A stretch of DNA of 20,566 nt from Dimorphilus gyrociliatus (taxonomy: Eukaryota > Annelida > Polychaeta > Dinophilidae): positions 59,382 to 79,947 of the forward strand of contig CAJFCJ010000080.1 in NCBI GenBank assembly GCA_904063045.1, read 5' to 3'. Positions 18,078-20,566 of the stretch are shown one piece after another. Position numbers and translations under genes: made by a program. Below the pieces are notes generated by a model. That model did not search any database. It had not been told where the DNA came from and was given only the letters and a program-made list of their open reading frames with translations. Positions within the stretch are counted from its first letter, which is position 1; each line of letters starts with the position of its first letter.

Positions 18078-19604
18078 ATGGCTGTTATCAAGACAAATAT
18101 TCCTGGAATAGTCATCTATACAATTTTTATGCTGAGTAGTATCATTTCTACATCTGCAGGTATGCATATTTCTTTTTTTTTTTAAATATCTTATCTATTT
18201 CGGTATCTTTTCAAACATTATTTATGTTTTAGTTAAGTTCCAATCTCCTCCTACTTATGAAGCTTTTAAACTTGGAGAAAAGATAACTCTTACTTATAGT
18301 CTTAGTGGTATAGCATCCTAATATTAACAGTTACCATGTTTTCACCCAGTGGGTTTTTTTTCTAAATAGGTATAGCCAAACTCCAGTTGAAAAATCTGTA
18401 CAACAATACTTCTGAACCAATGTATGAAACTCCAAATTTTGAACCAAAATTCCAGAATAGGTGGAAAGCGACACCTGCTGTAGAAAGTTCAAGTTATACC
18501 TTTACAGTAGATAATTCTGACAAAGTAAGTTGTGAATGATTCACAGTATCCTTGGGTGTTTTGTTTTCATATTACATTCGATTAATTGAAATGTTGATAC
18601 TTAAAAATAATAGAATGATGGTATGCAAATTGAAGCTTCTGTTCCTGATGGTAGCAATGTTGAGTCTGTTAAAACTGGAATAGTCCTCTACGGTAACAAC
18701 TTTATCCTTTACTAGTTAACATATTCACACTTTTTGTCCAAAAATATAGATTCAATTCCAAGAATCACAAAATATCCCCAAAATGTTTCTCCTGTAGAAG
18801 GTGAAAAATTCCCATTTGAATGTGAATTCAACTATTGGGGATCAGGACACTCTGAATTTTTAGTGTTTCTGAAAGACAAAAAGATGAACTTTAGGGATGT
18901 TCAAATTATATTTGTTGATGGATTGGCTACTTTTAAAAGCAATTTCATTGCTTCTAAGGAAATGAATGATAATAATATCTTTTGTCAAATGATTTTACAT
19001 AGAACCATAGGAAAATCTTCTTTAAAGTTCAAGAGTCAACCTATAAAATTTCAAGTTCATTGTAAGCTTTAAAATAATTTAATTGACTGATTGCACAAAT
19101 TTTGACAAAAGCCAAAAGTTGTATGATTTTTTTTTTATAGATAAAGTAGAGAACATAAAAATCACTTCTGAAAAAGATAATTCAACTACAAATGGTAAAA
19201 CTGAAATTTCATGTTCAGCAGAAGGAAATCCAGCTCCAAAATGTGAATGGAGAAAAGTAATTAATAGATTTTCTATCTTTTTTTTTAAGCTAATAATGTT
19301 GACATTTTCTAGAAATCATCTGATAAAATTCTATCAACCAATCCCACAATGAAAATTGTAGAGTCTTCTGATGATGAGTACAAATGTACCGCCTGGAATG
19401 TGATTAAAGGGACAAAACATGAATTGACCAAAACTATATCTTTTTCATCTAGTGAGTTATTTCAGAAAGATACAATTGCTTACTTTCTATACAATTTCTG
19501 TTATATTTCCTTTAGATGGGGCATCGAGAATGGCAAAATTCAACATTAGTCTTATCTCTTTAATGTTTGTTTTACTATTAACAATTTTTAAAGTTGAGAA
19601 TTGA
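18078..19604 (+). CDS. Secreted or GPI-anchored protein with three Ig-like domains, 8 exons
   Basis: Exons are 18078-18159, 18233-18307, 18370-18524, 18614-18692, 18750-19061, 19141-19256, 19313-19451 and 19516-19604. All introns are GT-AG, 56-89 nt, and the joined frame stays open for 348 codons to TGA. Residues 1-27 form a signal peptide ending STSA. Domain 1 (28-130, exons 2-4) is Ig-like in size but has no cysteine. Domain 2 (131-234, exon 5) pairs C155 with C209. Domain 3 (235-319, exons 6-7) is a clear I-set domain: C259, W271, and DDEYKCTAWN with C298. Each domain is bounded by phase-1 introns, as in shuffled Ig modules. The C terminus has small residues (NGAS) and a hydrophobic run, fitting a GPI signal; a single membrane span with a 4-residue tail is the alternative. 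A cell-surface adhesion or recognition role is likely but the orthologue is unknown. Confidence 0.85.
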
Positions 19605-19617
19605 AGATAAAGTCCCA

Positions 19618-19637
19618 GCCCTAACCCTAACCCTAAA
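19618..19637. repeat. Telomere-like tract in the Ig gene 3' untranslated region
   Basis: CCCTAACCCTAACCCTAAAC begins 14 bases after the stop codon and before the poly(A) signal at 19789, so it should be transcribed as (CCCUAA)n in the message. Confidence 0.75.
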
Positions 19638-19788
19638 CAAACTATGCACATCTATTGAACACAAAGCTAAAATGTATTTCTAGTGTTTCATAAAATGTTC
19701 ACTTTTATCTTATCAACTGTCTTTTTAATGTCTTTTTTAATAATATTTATTAATGTATAAATGTTAAAAAATGTACTTGAACTAAATC

Positions 19789-19794
19789 AATAAA
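19789..19794 (+). terminator. Poly(A) signal of the Ig gene
   Basis: AATAAA is 185 bases after the stop codon; it is the first standard hexamer downstream. Confidence 0.6.
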
Positions 19795-19970
19795 CGCATC
19801 GAATTGGTGGAACATGTGTTGTCTAGTGCGTAGTTAGAGCTATAGCTATATTTTATTTAAATCTGATTGGTTGTGATATTGTGAGTTGAGAGTTCATTGA
19901 CATCACCTTGATAAGATAAATAATCGAATGTGAGGAGGTGAATGAATATGAGAGACAGGAAATTGTTATT

Positions 19971-20036
19971 AGATAGATAGATAGAGAGACAGAAAGAGAG
20001 AGAGAGACAGAGAGAGAGACAGAGAAAGAGAAAGAG
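19971..20036. repeat. GATA/GA compound microsatellite
   Basis: Three to four GATA units run into interrupted GA and GACAGA repeats. The open frame on the other strand (19857-20039) is just this repeat read as Leu/Ser and is not a gene. Confidence 0.9.
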
Positions 20037-20566
20037 CATGATTAGTCCCCATTTTGATATTTATGAATATTATTGTTTCTAACCCTCAGCAAATCATAAA
20101 TGAACAATTTCAATATTAACCCTAACCTAAAATGTAAAATGTGTTAATTTTCATGAAGAATTTGTGGATATATGATAAAGGATCCTTATCTATCTATTTC
20201 TGTATTTATGTTGCCTAACCCTTAACTCAAACTCCAAACACAATAATAATAAGTTTGTAGAGACGATTGGAAACTTTTTAAAAAGATTGGAAGGTTAATT
20301 TATTTACCAATGGTAACCATGGTAACAATATTGATGGACAAACAACAAAAATGAAACATTTGAAAAAAAGAATTTCCTTTATGAAATGTCATTTGTATTA
20401 TGAAGTAAAAATTTTTTCAAAGTCAACTTACTTGAGATCTATAGATTGAGTCTTTGGGCTGGCTGAGTGTAAGGCAGGGGGATTCCCCTTGAGGACTATT
20501 ACACAATCCAAATTAGTTATATTCCTTATTTTGAAATTTTTCATTCAGATATTGAAATTTCCTGGT
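20037..20566. other. Right end of the window, no gene called
   Basis: It contains short TAACCC-type motifs at 20078, 20117-20130 and 20212-20222, an X-box-like palindrome at 20313-20326 (GTAACCATGGTAAC) and a kappa-B-like GGGGATTCCCC around 20478-20488. On the minus strand a GTAAGT near 20421-20430 could be a splice donor after about 26 open codons, too little to call an exon. Confidence 0.45.

Noticed and set aside
18734-19549. Three separate small genes at 18734, 19083 and 19349
   Set aside because: They are exons of one gene read through into introns; splice sites join them into a single 348-residue protein.
20420-20510. Minus-strand exon with a GTAAGT donor
   Set aside because: Only about 26 open codons, no recognisable protein and no partner exon in the window.
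1-20566. tRNA genes
   Set aside because: I found no convincing B-box (GGTTCRANYC) with a cloverleaf on either strand by eye.

Overview
The window is AT-rich nuclear DNA of an animal, probably an invertebrate with compact introns. The reasons are: GT-AG introns of 56-89 nt in a secreted immunoglobulin-domain gene, AATAAA poly(A) signals, a TATA plus TCAGTT core promoter, an env-carrying Ty3/gypsy retrotransposon, a decayed mariner transposase, and many short TTAGGG/CCCTAA tracts (the common metazoan telomere repeat). Several of the longer open frames begin only at TTG or GTG, so they are exons or fragments and not bacterial-style genes. I cannot name the phylum from sequence alone.

Layout. 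1 to about 5700: the 3' part of a broken Ty3/gypsy element (reverse transcriptase, RNase H, DD35E integrase with a GPY/F tail, an envelope-like gene, polypurine tract, 3' LTR); gag and the 5' LTR lie outside. 6139-7233: a small complete gene for an OTU-family cysteine protease, with promoter, one 57-nt intron and poly(A) signal. 7310-7745: a 91-bp hairpin and a telomere-like tract. 7845-10640: an unrecognised 397-residue gene (8561-9754) between two diverged direct repeats, each ending in about 182-bp tandem units. 11158-11230: a sequence with the core and helices of a type I hammerhead ribozyme, followed by another telomere-like tract. 11809-14410 (minus): an intact single-exon 849-residue leucine-rich-repeat protein. 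14805-16506 (minus): pieces of a mariner transposase, split or interrupted. 17061-17213: a short coding-like fragment. 18078-19794: an eight-exon gene for a secreted or GPI-anchored protein with three Ig-like domains. The last 0.7 kb holds a GA/GATA microsatellite and a few palindromic motifs.

There is no operon logic. Three likely cellular genes (OTU protease, LRR protein, Ig protein) sit in a transposon-rich neighbourhood. The items most worth following are the hammerhead ribozyme, the repeat-flanked orphan gene, the in-frame intron of the OTU gene, the Ig intron bounded by an 8-bp duplication, and the integrase-to-envelope reading frame of the gypsy element.
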